Below, in pieces: positions 11,925 through 23,106 of a stretch of 64,000 bases of DNA (its first letter is position 1; each line of letters opens with the position of its first letter). The DNA comes from Schistocerca nitens (Eukaryota > Arthropoda > Insecta > Orthoptera > Acrididae), in contig NC_064616.1 of the NCBI RefSeq assembly GCF_023898315.1, positions 546,459,602 through 546,523,601 of the forward strand, given 5' to 3'. Under the pieces are notes generated by a model that saw only the letters and a list, made by a program, of their open reading frames with translations, made no database searches and was not told the origin of the DNA. A program made the position numbers and the translations under genes.

Positions 11925-12642
11925 TGTGGGGTGAGATTAGAGCGGCAGTTTCCCGTCACAGAGCACGTGGCTGGCGGTTGCTATGGGGAAATAGCGAGCG
12001 GCGAGCATTACGCGGCCTTGGAAAAACCCGAGCGGGCGCTTGGCAGCGGTGCATATGGCAATGTATGCGCGCTTGGAGAAATTTATATGCCAGAGAAAAC
12101 TTGAAAAGAACTAAACTTAGAGTGACACGGAAGTGCGAGTTGGCTCTCATGGACAGAAACATATGTAGAGCTAAATTATCTAGACATGCCACAAAAATAT
12201 GTAATAGTTTAAAAGTTACTATCGTCTAAAAATTGTAAACTTGTGAAAGATCAAAAGCTAATATATCGGGAATGCTTTGGCCGATTAATATGAACAAAGT
12301 GTCTACAGACGCGGCTAGCAGAGCTGCAGCGAGCAATCATAGCCGATTTAGCATAGTGTGTACCATTTAGAATGAGGGTTCGGAATATGGGATTAGACTG
12401 AGAGAAACTGTGTTTTGGTAATAAATAAATTTAAAGATCCCAAACTAACGGCAGAATTTTAAAGTTTAAAGAGGTGTGAGCTGAAACCCTATGACGAAAA
12501 ATGTAGCCAAACATTGAGACTAGCCACATCTCTGGGCTACTCAGATAAGCTGAGTGTAACAAAATATATTTTTTCGTGCCATAGCACGTGGGGGCTCATG
12601 CCAAACTATTCAAACTTCAATGTTTAGTGCCCTATACAGTCG
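11925..12642 (+). repeat. element 1, left LTR unit
   Basis: The repeat begins TGTGGGGTGAGATTAGAGCGG-like and is shared with 17280 onward, e.g. 'ggccttggaaaaacc', 'gtgtctacagacgcg', 'ttgagactagccacatctctgg'. Homology ends at 'tacagtcg' (12642). Within it, 12589 onward reads TGGGGGCTCATGCC, similar to the start of a proline-tRNA primer-binding site, preceded by '..catagca'. The LTR proper may therefore end near 12586, with the rest being leader. This copy lacks 709 bp present in the right copy. Confidence 0.8.
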
Positions 12643-13045
12643 GAGTATGGAAGCTCGTCTGGGATTGTCTTAACTGAACATGCTCGGTAGGCAGTGCTGG
12701 ACTGCGTTTGAAAGTGGAGAAGATTAGGAGAAACGTGTTTCCTTTTGTCGAGCAGTACGCTGAGTCCGACGTTTGACCACCAAAGCGGGAGGTGAATCCC
12801 CGCTTGTCGCCAAACATCGTCGCGCAGACTTTGCCGTCGCACTCGGGAGCTGTGTGCGCTTCTGCCGCCAACGTGGAAGACGTTCTACGCCACAACGCAC
12901 CGCACCTCACCTCACTGCAAGGCAGCCGACAGAATCAGGTGTCAGTCGTCACGCAGCACCAGTCTCAACACAGGTAAGTGGTGGTAGCAGGCGCGTTACT
13001 TTCTCAGTTCTCTATCTCACAGGCAGTTTAGCTACGGAGTCCAAG

Positions 13046-14846
13046 TTTAGCGAGATGATAATAAAGAAGTCAGCTAGTGATGTTGAGTCTACAGGGAGTG
13101 GGAGTCAGCCTCAACTTGGAGGGATAACATGGAAAGATTTAATGATGTGAGGTACCAGAGAGGTGCATGGGGAAATGGAAACAGGAATGATCAAAGGCCA
13201 ATGCAAGAACAAAGAGATGGGAGAGGAGAAATTAATGCAAGGAGACCCCAGGAGGAAAATTCTTTAAACTGAGATTAGTTCTAAACAGGGTCCAATTTGG
13301 GACAATAAACCATGCAGGAAATAGAAGCATGAGTTGGGAAAAGAATTGTGGGAGAAATAGTGGTAGATCTTCTAATAGTCTTCATCAAAGTAATGGGAGG
13401 TATTTTAATGAAAGCAAAAGAAGTGGAACAAGTTAAAGAAAGTACAGAATAAGAATTACAGGCAAACTAACAGGGGTTTGTTGATCATGTTAAAAATAAA
13501 CAAGTGTGGGAAAAAAGGATTTGTGGAATGGAGGCAATTATTGGTGTTGATGAAATGTTTGGAGGCTGGTTTAATCATCATGATAAGAGGAGGGCGTTTA
13601 GAAGTAAAAATAATAGCAAATGTAGGAATCATGAGGGAGAAATAAATGTTGCCGGTTTGTTAAATAAAAGGGACCAAAATGTGGGGGATAATGATGCAAA
13701 TAGTACTGGCTTGGCACTTATGTTAAGTAGTGAGAATGTATCAGCTGTGCAAACTGTGGGAGAAAATGTGTAGTGTGATGCTGAGAGTGTTTATCTGAAT
13801 TACAGCAGAGATAGCAATGTGCTGAATGCCGTGGAACTTTTACCAGTGGTAAGAGGTATGAATTACGTGGAGGCCACAGTGCCTGATTCAAATGTTGTTG
13901 TACACGGAGATATACAATAAGCTATGTGTTCCATCAGTATGAATGTATTAAACAGTGAGGAAGCAGTAGATCGTGTATCAGATGATGTCATGGGTAATGG
14001 TGTTGATATTCGGTACAAGGCTGCAGAATGTTTTGTTAATGTATGTGGAGGCTCTCACTCCAGTAATGACCGGGAATTTACCAGCGAGCAGGCTGTAGTT
14101 CCTGTAACCGATGAACGAGCAGTAGTTGGGGGTGAAGTTCTTAATGTGAAGGACGGAGCTGCTGGTGTTGATATTGTGATTGAGACTGTGCGGGATTTTG
14201 TAAAGTCAGGTAGGTTTATGTCTGTTGCTAATACTATGAGTGAAGAAGCTGGGCAGACACATATTTTTCAAGGAAGTATGGGGGAATAAGGCTGAGAGTG
14301 ATGTTGATTTTGATGATTGGATATCCAAGGCAAAATATTTTCAGAAGTGGGCTCCAGAGGACTGGGAGATTAGCGAGCATGGTTATGCCAGGCAAATGAG
14401 GGATTTGTGTAAAGAAGTTAGGTGTTCAAACATGCTTACAAGGAGATAGTTAATGAGGATACAGATGTTAAATAATTGGATGAGGAACAGGTATTTATAA
14501 TGGGAAAAGGTGGTGGAGGTGATAATAATACTGTGAATATAATACAGTTGGTGAGGATATTGATGAAATCCAAAATTCCATAGTGTATAAAGACGAACAA
14601 CAGAGAGCCATGCATGGGGAGCTATATACTGAATGGATGTTGAAAGATGAGTGTGATTATGATGCTGATGACTGGGTTAATTTTGCAAAGTTGCACCAGC
14701 AGTTGATACCAGAGACCTGGGAGGAAGAAAAACATAGAGTTGCTAGAAAGCAAGGGGAATTGAGTGCAGGAATCTCTGGAATTAAAGAGACCTGTCATTT
14801 AATATTTTTAGGGGGTAAGGATATTGAATCTTTTAGCGAAGAGTAA
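13046..14846 (+). pseudogene. element 1 gag-like remnant
   Basis: A series of open pieces (13504-13773, 13924-14289, 14240-14449, 14583-14846) broken by stops and frame changes. They code for an acidic, low-complexity protein with no recognisable zinc knuckle. Two segments are paralogous to each other. One around 14298-14410 has the pattern D-x-D-DDW-x3-AK-x2-Q-x3-PE-WE-x3-H-x2-AR. The other, around 14640-14760, has the same pattern (DYDADDW..AKLHQQ..PETWEEEKH..AR). Position between the left LTR and the protease supports gag; this is inferred from synteny, not from a motif. Confidence 0.55.
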
Positions 14847-14899
14847 GTGTGCACCATGACTAAAGATTGCATACACGAGATTGAAGAGGACTTGTTGGT

Positions 14900-15600
14900 T
14901 TAAACACAATTGAAGCATGATTTTATTGAGAAGTGCAGCCGATAATAACTGTTGGTGTGGCAGGGTTCTGCGAAACAGTTGTGGTAGATACTGGAAGTCC
15001 TGTGACTGGGGTGGCAGAGAGCCTTTATGATCATATTAAGAACAGGGAAACAGTGAAATTTCTGGTCACAGGGGTGAGAGTTAAAAATGCTCCAGGAATT
15101 TTCAGTAAACCAGTGAGAAAGGAGGTATTTCTAGATGTAAACATTGGAGGTGAAGTATTCAGTCACTCGTTTTTGGTGGTCCCAAATTTAAGTAATAATA
15201 TGGTGTTGAGGATTGAGTTCCTAAGTTAATTTGAGGCAAATGCAGATTGTAAGGACCAGATGGTGGAACTTAATAGTGTTGAGGGAACAGAAAGGGTTAA
15301 ATTCAAAAACGTACGCAATGATGAAGAATAGGTGGCTAGTTTGCATGTAGCACACTGCTTAATGGATGGGATATAGGTTAAGAAAGAGACAAGGAATAAT
15401 CTCAGTGGCACAAAGGGGATATCTGAAGATGAAAAGGCAGAATTATATCAATTACTGATTAAAAACAAAAATGTGTTTTCTGAAAAACCGGGGAAAGTAA
15501 GTTGTTTCAAGTATTCACTCAGGGTAAGTCCACATGAACCCATTAAGATCATGTCATACCCTATAGCACTGGCAGAGTGGGAAGCAATTAGAGGATAATT
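14900..15600 (+). pseudogene. element 1 protease and start of reverse transcriptase
   Basis: The frame at 14933-15229 contains the retropepsin active-site pattern 'VVVDTGSP' and, 60 residues later, 'SHSFLVVPNLSNNMVLRIEFL', equivalent to the G-x-D-FL end of Ty3/gypsy proteases. After stops at about 15227 and 15331, 'NVFSEKPGKVSCFKYSLRV' and 'PIKIMSYPIALA' match the block that opens the Ty3/gypsy RT domain. Homology stops near 15600, well before the RT catalytic centre. The retained part is about one sixth of a normal pol. Confidence 0.75.
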
Positions 15601-17279
15601 TATCAAGTGTATGATAGCTAAGTTTTTCTTTCCAAGCTACTCCTTGCTTTATGCTATTTACAATTGTGTTTACTTTCAAGAATTTTCGAGATGGCCTAGT
15701 GGTTTTCATGTTTATCATGGTAAAAATATAGTGGTACTTGAGGCTGTGAGACAGCTAATTTACACAGTTAATTCTCTCATAATGACATAATGACTTGTAT
15801 GTACGTGATAGGATGTGAATGTGAGAAAGGGACAATGAGTGGCATTTTTTACTGTTTATAATGATTGTGATTCGGGCACACACCAAATTCTTTTTTTTGC
15901 GTTGGGGGTCGAGACAGTTCAGCATGAGATTGACTTGTGAGAATATGGAACTGATTGGTATACATATAATAGACTACGTTCTTCTACTCGCAGGAGAAAT
16001 GTTTAGATTTGTGGGGGATATATAATTTGTTTTTATTTTGTTTATATGGTTCAAATGGCTCTGAGCACTATGGGACTCAACATCTTAGGTCATAAGTCCC
16101 CTAGAACTTAGAACTACTTAAACCTAACTAACCTAAGGACATCACACACACCCATGCCCGAGGCAGGATTCGAACCTGCGACCGTAGCAGTCCCGCGGTT
16201 CCGGACTGCAGCGCCAGAACCGCTAGACCACCGCGTTTTGTTTATATATTTAGGATTATTTAGTTTCAGGGGGATTTAGGCTGATTTGTGGATTATGTTG
16301 TGTCATAGACTATTTTATATATTTGATTTTATTCAGTTTGCTGTGCTGTCATTTTCTTTGGTCATTTAGCAACAGCTAGATTATTGTTTGGGTGAAAGCT
16401 ATAAACAGGTTTGTTGGTGGAACCTACCATGGAACGCGTCATGTAATACAAATTTGAGTACTATTCTGCTCACATATTTTCTTGGCTTCACTTTGGTTGG
16501 AGAAACCTTGTCTCAGTATTGTATTGGAACGATTTGGGCCATGTCTGTTCTTGAATGGAACAAATTGTTGCGATCAAACAAATGTCTGTGACCAGTATGT
16601 ATTTCTTAGTAACACTACCATCTGTATGTTTGTGTCAGTTATCGCCTTGAAATTTGGTTTTAACTATTTCAAGTCTGGATAGCAGAGATGGTGGGCATAA
16701 ATCCGACCAGTTGTTGGTACCCAGGCACCTTTGCTGATAGGAAACTGATGCGGTGATTTTTGTTTGTTCCTGGTAGAATCGGGTAAGCTGACTGGCAGGA
16801 GAACTTGAGAAATGGCGCCTGAGGTCTGAGCTGCAGCGCTGATGCAGGTCAGAGGTACTCCACAGAAGACCACAAAAGGTATAGTGCTGACTGTACGTAC
16901 TGTGTAATATGTACTAAGAAATATAGTGCATCGAAATAAAAAGACTCAAGAAAAAGGACAATATTTAGAAGACTTTATGAAAGGTTGCTGGTGCACCTTC
17001 GATTCGTTTATGTTTTGTTTCTTACAACCTGTGACCAGTCATATCAGCATCATGATAATGCTGATGAATAAATGTATTTAACGTAAGTTTAGTTAAGTTA
17101 GGGTAGGAAGTGCTGCCGCATAGGATAATATAGGGACTTGTTCATTTCGAGTTCATATGTAGACTTTACTTTTGTATATCATTTCGTTTCTGAGGGCGCA
17201 GTTTTGTTTTGGAGCTACTTACGACACCATGCACTGGGTCCCTGGAGTAGCAAGTGGAGGTAATTGTGAGCGTACAAGC
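15601..17279. other. element 1 internal remainder, pol deleted
   Basis: Between the truncated pol and the right LTR copy I find no RT catalytic block, RNase H or integrase. Short frames at 16388-16591 and 16482-16682 have hydrophobic stretches but nothing diagnostic of an envelope gene. 'aagtggagg' at 17254-17262, shortly before the right LTR, could be the remains of a polypurine tract. A SINE lies at 16048-16235. Confidence 0.45.
16048..16235 (-). mobile_element. tRNA-derived SINE
   Basis: Minus-strand copy: tail 'ggttcaaatggctctgagc' at the left, tRNA-like head with 'aggattcgaacctgcg' at the right. Flanked by perfect 12-bp duplications ttttgtttatat (16036-16047, 16236-16247). The extreme 5' end ('gccggc') is missing. 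Confidence 0.95.
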
Positions 17280-18707
17280 TGTGTGGTGAGATTAGAGCGG
17301 CAGTTCCACGCCGCAGAGCACGTGGCTGGCGATTGCTATGGGGAAATGTCGAGATGCTAGCGTTACGCGGCCTTGGAAAAACCAGATTGGACGCTAGCCA
17401 GCCGCGCATATGGCCATGTGTGCGCACTTGGAGAAATTTATATGATAGAGAAAAGTTGATAAAAACAAAACTAAGAGTGACACGGAGGTGCGAGTTCGCA
17501 CTCATGGATAGAAACATACGTAAAGCTAAATTATCTAGACGTGAGACAAAAATATATAGTAGTTTAAAAGTTATTGTCTTCTAAAGAAATGTAAATTGAT
17601 GTAAGTTCAAAAGCTAATATCTCGGCAATGCTTTGGCCTATTGATATGAACAAAGTGTCTACAGACGCGTCTAGCAGAGCTGCATCGAGCAATTATAGCC
17701 GATTTAGCAAAGTGTGTACCATTTTGAATGAGAGTTCAAAATATTGAATTAGACTGATAGAAACTGTGTTTTGTTAATAGATGAATTTAGAGATGCAAAA
17801 CTAGCGGCAGCATTCTAAATTTTAAAGAGGTAGATGAGTAATTAAATAAGTATTTTTATTTGTATACTTTTGTTCAGCATCAAAATCCGGGAAAATCAGT
17901 ATCACTCCACAGGACTATTACTGATGAAGAAACTGTGTCAGATACAAAAAAAAATTGGACTTTAAATTGTTATTGCGCAGAAAATTTACATATTTTCCAA
18001 TATTATATATGTTTTTGTGTTTGGTTGTAGAATATTCGTAATTTTTGTTAAACTTTGTTTTGAGTTAGGCAGTCGTTCCGAGGGTGCACTGGGTGGTGAT
18101 CTCGGACGACAGTGGGTTCTTAGCGACTCTAAGAGCCTGACGTGCCGCGCATCTGGGGGTAGCAGTGGGTTGGTAGCCACTTTCGGGTACAAGTATGTAT
18201 GTAGAGACGTTCGAAAGCGATCAAGTGGAGCACAACATAGTGGATTAGGACAGCAGACAACAGTGTATTTTGTGAACTGTGAACAGACTATCGAGTGTCG
18301 TGATCGCAACAAATATATTTTATAGTGAACTGTTGTAGCATCAGTTATAAACAGCCGCCCTTGCGTAAAAGTAATTCAGTCTGCATTTTAAGTGTTTACT
18401 CAGCATATTAAAGAAAAATAAACTACATGTTCAAAATATAAATCAACGTGAGTGACTCAATATTTTATATTTCACCGCAGTACATGCCTGCATTGTGTTG
18501 TTATATTTATTTAAGCTTAAAAACTGAGTTCACAACAGGTGTGAGCTGGCACCCTGTGACGAAAAATTTAGCCAAACATTGAGACTAGCCACATCTCTGG
18601 GCCACTCAATTAAGCTGGGAGTAGAAAAATATATAATCCCGTGCCATAGCACGTGGGGGCTCGAGCCAGACTATTCTAACTTAAGTGTGTAATGCCCAGT
18701 ACAGTCG
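17280..18707 (+). repeat. element 1, right LTR unit (long form)
   Basis: Second copy of the unit at 11925-12642, in the same orientation. It matches from TGTGTGGTGAG (17280) to 17829, then carries 709 extra bases (17830-18538) that begin GT and end AG, then matches again from gtgtgagc to 'tacagtcg' (18707). The extra block holds a polyadenylation-like 'aataaa' near 18417 and a 102-codon frame (18017-18325) without a recognised domain. Which length is ancestral is not decidable here. Confidence 0.8.
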
Positions 18708-19159
18708 TAAAAAGTACAATAATGACGTTTCTCATTATCGACTGCTCTTATATCATGGAGAAATACTCCTAAATAAATATTTAGTTATTTATATACGAAA
18801 TGCCCGTAAATGACCTGCATGTAGCCATGTAACTTTCTCTATTGCGTTCCTTGTTTGTTCAGTTGACACGTTCCACATCATGAGGTTTATGATTTACTAG
18901 TATCTACGCGTCTATGTATTCTGGATATCTGTGAAGACCGCTTATACTTTCATTTCCATGTAGAATCTGTGGAAACCTAGTTAGAATGTTTCTAGAACGA
19001 ACACTAAGCAATAAATCATAAATCTATAAAACAACTACAGTCTCTTATGTATCGCTCCAGTATTGCTCGTGAAGACAAGAATAGATAATCTCCAGCACGC
19101 ATAGAGGAATTTAAGCTGATACAGCAAACAAAGTATGATTTTAGATAAAAATACGGTCT
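18708..19159. other. unassigned
   Basis: 450 bases between element 1 and the Penelope-like element; I see nothing recognisable. Confidence 0.4.
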
Positions 19160-19839
19160 AGTTTTCAAGTTTCGATGACGCATTTCGCCTGTGGTAGGCA
19201 TCTTTAGATTTCAGAAACTGGTCACGTTGTACACCGCCCATTAAAATGATTACACGATGCAAATACATCGGCAAACTACTATTAGGATGACAAAAAGCTG
19301 AATATCTCTAACGGTTGTCAAGTAGGTTCTTTATTCGTTACCATGCGTAAAAGACGCCGCGCACATTAGGAACAGGTACATTGCAGAACATCATGCAGGG
19401 GGATCACAACATCTATGAGCCCCCCGCTAACAAACATAGACTGCGAAAGTATGGTATTCGGACCCCGAGAGCAAGTAGTAGAGTAGAATACGACAGATGG
19501 CGTTCATAGTCTATATCTTATTCATAACGAGGGCCGAATTCACACACAGAAGGTGAAATAGCCATATAAATGAAAATGTACGTAATATCTAAAGTGACAC
19601 ACCAAAAACTAAGTTTAAAGTTGACTGATATCTATCCGATGCGGTAATTACACCTTATAAAAAAAGTCGTCATCATTATAGAAAAACAAGAATTAAAACA
19701 TGCCTTAAAGATAATGGTGTGGAATATAAAATAAAAGAGATACCAGCATACTTCGCTGCAGTGAGATTAAATTTATTTGAAAATGACCAACATTACACCC
19801 AACAACGATCGATTTTTGCTGATTAGCTGGGCATTGTGA

Positions 19840-20199
19840 AGGCCACCAACACCAAAAAAAGTGCGTATAACGATCTCAAATTCTTCATGTAAATTCAGTT
19901 TGCATCTCTTATGCGAAAAATGCAAAACTTTTATCCTGAAATAATGCGAAACTGGTTGCTGTACCACCCTGCCACAACAGAACAGAACAGAATAATCTTA
20001 ATAAAACTTGCACATTATTGATAGTAGGCGGGCAATGGCCATACGCCAACATATGTTCTGCAACTGGAAAGTATTGCTTTATCTGCCTTTCTTTATGGGC
20101 AGGTGTTCCTGAAGCTTGGTTTCAGAATTCTTCCCGATGGTCCAACGTATTCAGCGCTGCTTTGTGTAACTGTAATCTGTAAACTCCTTTCATATTATA
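19840..20199 (-). pseudogene. Penelope-like GIY-YIG endonuclease remnant
   Basis: Minus-strand reading starts 'NMKGVYRLQLHKAA' right at the Tc1 border, shifts frame, reads 'YVGPSGRILKPSFRNTCP', shifts again to 'QEHLPIKKG', and ends with 'RCKLNLHEEFEI'. These correspond to the GVYxLxC ... YxGxSGRxxxxRxxEH ... KgxkLNxxEefEI pattern of the GIY-YIG domain in Penelope-like retroelements. At least two frameshifts make it non-functional. Confidence 0.55.
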
Positions 20200-20214
20200 A
20201 CTGAAGAGTCAGAG

Positions 20215-20975
20215 GCACTGGTACACCTTCCTAGCGTCATGTAGGGCCCCGCGAAGACGCAGAAGTGCCGCAACACGACGTGGCATGGACTCGACTAACG
20301 TCTGAAGTAGTCCTAAACGAAACTGACACTATGAATCCTGCAGGGCTGTCCATAAATCCTTAAGGGTACGACGGGATGGAGATTTCTTCTGAACAGCACG
20401 TTGCAAGGCACCCATGTTATTCTCCATAATGTTCATGTCTGGGGAGTTTAGTGGCCGGCGGAAGTCTTCAAACTCGTAAGAGTGTTACTGGAGCCACTCT
20501 GCAGCAATTATGATAGTGTGAAGTGTCGCATCCTCTCGATATAATTCAAAACGAGACTCTTCCGACCAGGCAACATGTTTCCAGGCTACAATTGTGCAAT
20601 GTCGGTGTTGACGGGCCCAGGCGAGGCCTAAAGCTTTGTGTCATGCAGACATCAAGGGTACACGATTGGGCCTTCGGCTCCGAAAGCCCAGAACGACAAT
20701 GTTTCGGTGAATGTATCGCACGCTGACACTTGTTGATGGCCCAGCACTGAAATCTGTAGCAATTTGCGGAAGGGATGTACCTCTGCCACGTTGAACGATT
20801 GTCTTCAATCGTCGTTGGTCCCGTTCTTGCAGGATATTTTCCCAGCCACAGCGATGTCGGAGATTTGAATTTTGATAACCTGCCACTTCAGCAGCAATAA
20901 CCGATCTAACAACTGGGCCAGACACTTGTTGTCTTATATAGGCGTTGTCGACCGCTGAGCCGTATTCTGACTGTT
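20215..20975 (-). pseudogene. Tc1-like transposase remnant
   Basis: Minus-strand translation gives 'RGRGTSLPQIATDFSAG' (second helix-turn-helix region), 'LGFRSRRPNRVPLMSA', then 'KHVAWSEESRFEL' around the first catalytic position, where the usual D is E. After a deletion of the middle it gives 'SPDMNIMENNMGALQRAV' and 'RRVAALLRLRGALHDA'. The central catalytic D block (QQDN-type) is not present. An internal deletion, several stops and the mariner insertion upstream all inactivate it. Confidence 0.75.
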
Positions 20976-20979
20976 TATA

Positions 20980-21679
20980 CGAGGGTTGCCCAGACAGTAA
21001 TGCATCGCACTTTTTTCTCAGACGAAAACAATCCCACAAATGCAAAACGTTAGGTATGTATTATTTAAAGTCTCCTGAGTGAACGCGACAAGTTTCCGTC
21101 ACTTCCGACAGATAGCGTAGCTGCAGGGCAGTTTCAAAAGGCGTCTGTAGGTGATTTACGTTACTAGCAACGAGCCGTTATTGAATTTGTCACTGCATAG
21201 AAAGAAACTGCGGGAATATTCCCAAACGCTTCTGCGAAGTCTATGGAGCATCTACTGTCGACAGAAGTACAGTTAGTCGCTGGGCACTTAGATCATTAGA
21301 AGGCCTTTCAGCGAAGCTCCACGTTTTGCAGCGGTCGGGGTGACCATCCACGGCTGTCACACCTGACACAGCCCCCTCGTTCTTCCTCTCGTTTGGGCCA
21401 TTACAGGGTGCCATTCGTGGACGACATTTTGAGGAATCTGAGGATGTGGTTCACGCAGTGAAGCACTGGCTCCGCTACCTGGTCAAGGATTGGTACCGAC
21501 GGCGCATAAACGCTGTTGTTTCGCGCTAGAGGAAGGCCATAGAGAGGGATGGAGATTACGTGGAAATATAGAGGGTGTATATAAAACACCATTTCTTCGT
21601 GTGTGTAATTCTCATTATGTTGATTAAAGAATTGTTGAAGAAAAAAAAATGCGGTGCATTACTTTCTGGGCAGCCCTTG
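20980..21679 (+). mobile_element. mariner-like element, decayed, nested in the Tc1-like element
   Basis: Inverted ends CGAGGGTTGCCCAGACAGTAATGCATCGCA (left; 30 bp compared, about 4 differences) and the reverse complement at the right, bordered by TA at 20978-20979 and 21680-21681. Inside, on plus, 'YGASTVDRSTVSRWA' and 'KHWLRYLVKDWYRRRINAV' followed by 'ERDGDYVE' match the N- and C-terminal parts of a mariner-type transposase. The catalytic middle is absent. Confidence 0.75.
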
Positions 21680-21739
21680 TAAATCTCTGTATCTGAATAT
21701 GCCTGCCTATACCAGTTTCTTTGGCGCTTCAGTGTAAAT

Positions 21740-22330
21740 GTTTTTCTGTGACTCTTCATTATCAAAAACGTGATGTCATATGTAGGTACCACCAGTAAAA
21801 GATATATGTGCTTTTGTACCCGAAATAGCTTGGCTAGATTATTAGACATATTGCCTAAGAATGGAAAGGGAGTCCAGTTTACCTCTCTTTTAGGATGCTC
21901 GATTGTAGATGAAGTACTCAGTTTCAGTTTCTTTTGTCAGCACAGCTTCTGGACTAAGGAAATACTGCAGCCGTTTCTACTTGTTATAAATTCTAAGTTA
22001 TTCAGTTCTTTACTGATGGCAGCTTCATTGAGAGGCAGACCAAGGATGAGATTAATCATGAAGCTGAAAAAACTCAGTTTATAATGCCTTGCATGGCAGG
22101 ATGAAGCTTGTATGACTGAATCGCTAATGGCTGCTTTCCGTAGACATAAAATATTCCTTGACTTTTAATCACCAGTAATTGGAGATCTAAGTAATTAATC
22201 TTACCCGAGTCATCTACATATTGGCAAGTTGTTGCATTTCAGAAGAGTGGTCCCTGAAAAGAATTAATATGTTGTCCACGTATAGTTTGTAAAAAAAAAA
22301 AATTATTGGCCAAGGTTGACCGGAAACATC
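21740..22330 (-). pseudogene. Penelope-like reverse transcriptase C-terminal remnant
   Basis: Minus-strand reading gives 'INLILGLPLNEAAISKELNN', 'EFITSRNGCSISLVQKL' and, after a frameshift, 'PFPFLGNMSNNLAKLFRVQK' then 'DITFLIMKSHRKTF'. This follows the order of blocks after the RT catalytic core in Penelope-like elements (L-P-L-x4-F-x-KEL ... NGY ... P-Y-x-G-x3-xKIxxIFK). The catalytic block itself is missing, and the piece around 22310 contains a poly-A run. The reading joins in phase with 'NMKGVYRLQ' beyond the Tc1-like insertion. Confidence 0.5.
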
Positions 22331-22698
22331 GGGCAAAAGAACCCCGAGGCAATTGCCCTGTGCTAATTCGTCGTCTGGTTTCTACAGAAATTTTTGAAAG
22401 AGAAATAATTATGAGAAGTAAGAACTTTAGGCAACGTAATAATTTCTGTGACTGACGGACATTGGGATTTTTCAGCTTCTTGTTATCCTAATCGCATCTT
22501 GCCAATGCATTCGCACCGTGATCAGTTCCTATAATCCGACATTGCCTGTCACAGACTAAATGCCTCATCGGAATTTGAAACTAAAGACCTCTTCTAACAA
22601 GGCCGCAGTTTTATCTCTAAGTCTTAGTAATTAGTACAGTGGACAGTGGACATACCCACAGCCATGAACTTCACAGTGGTTTTCTGAATACAGATATA

Positions 22699-23106
22699 CA
22701 GGGTGTTCCAGAAAAGTTGCAACGAACTTCGAGAGCTTGTAAAGGCTGTCTTGAGGACCAAATCGAGGACTGGAACCCGTGTCGAGAAACGTCATCCGAT
22801 GACGCTACAGATCCTCGAAGATCACAGTCGTCAAAGACTGCCTTCGGCGGCAAACGTGGCTGACGGGCTGTAGGCGGAACGTCTCACTGTATTGTTTGTC
22901 ATTCAGTGATCGCGACGGATTGCCAAGATCGCCAGTGGAGAAGATGGAGCTATCCGCTGCGTAGAAAGCCCCTGACCTTCTCTCCTATGAATGGGATGCT
23001 CTGTTGCGCTGATGACGTAGCCGGACACAGATTCTTATCCTCGACTGGTTCCTCATAGCAAATTTTTAAGTCCTGGAAATTTGTCGCAACATTCTGGAAT
23101 ACCTTA
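22699..23106. mobile_element. probable non-autonomous DNA transposon
   Basis: About 410 bp with imperfect inverted ends: cagggtgttccagaaaag at the left and, reverse-complemented, aaggtattccagaatg at the right. Similarity continues for about 33 bp with roughly nine differences. TA-containing flanks (tata/tata) are present. There is no transposase inside. The motif gggtgttccagaa is common at ends of insect DNA transposons, as I recall. Confidence 0.45.

Larger units (their letters stand above)
11925..18707 (+). mobile_element. decayed LTR retrotransposon (Ty3/gypsy-like), element 1
   Basis: Two related direct repeats (11925-12642 and 17280-18707) enclose a gag-like region and a retropepsin plus the beginning of a Ty3/gypsy-type RT. 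Most of pol is missing. The LTR copies differ at roughly one position in ten, so the insertion is old. A SINE sits inside at 16048-16235. I found no convincing short target duplication. The right end may be complex: see the finding on the second LTR copy. Confidence 0.8.
20200..21734 (-). mobile_element. Tc1-like transposon, decayed, inserted in the Penelope-like element
   Basis: The ends are inverted: ACTGAAGAGTCAGAGGCACTGG at the left and (reverse complement of the right end) CACTGAAGCGCCAAAGAAACTGG. TA dinucleotides flank both sides (20198-20199, 21735-21736). It belongs to a different Tc1 family from the copies at 0.9 and 25.4 kb. A mariner-like element occupies 20980-21679. Confidence 0.8.
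19160..22583 (-). mobile_element. Penelope-like element, interrupted
   Basis: On the minus strand, parts of a Penelope-like ORF lie in order: RT thumb/connection region (about 22330-21740) and GIY-YIG endonuclease region (about 20199-19840). A Tc1-like element (20200-21734) sits between them. The outer ends carry related sequences in opposite orientation: 19160-19310 on plus and 22468-22583 on minus share 'cgatga.gcattt', 'aaactg.tcacg' and 'attaggat.acaa.aagctgaa'. Inverted pseudo-terminal repeats are known for this class. The assignment rests on remembered motifs and on the exact fit across the Tc1 junction. Confidence 0.6.

Noticed and set aside
16388..16682. Envelope-like hydrophobic frames in element 1
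   Set aside because: Two short overlapping frames with hydrophobic residues, but no other supporting feature.
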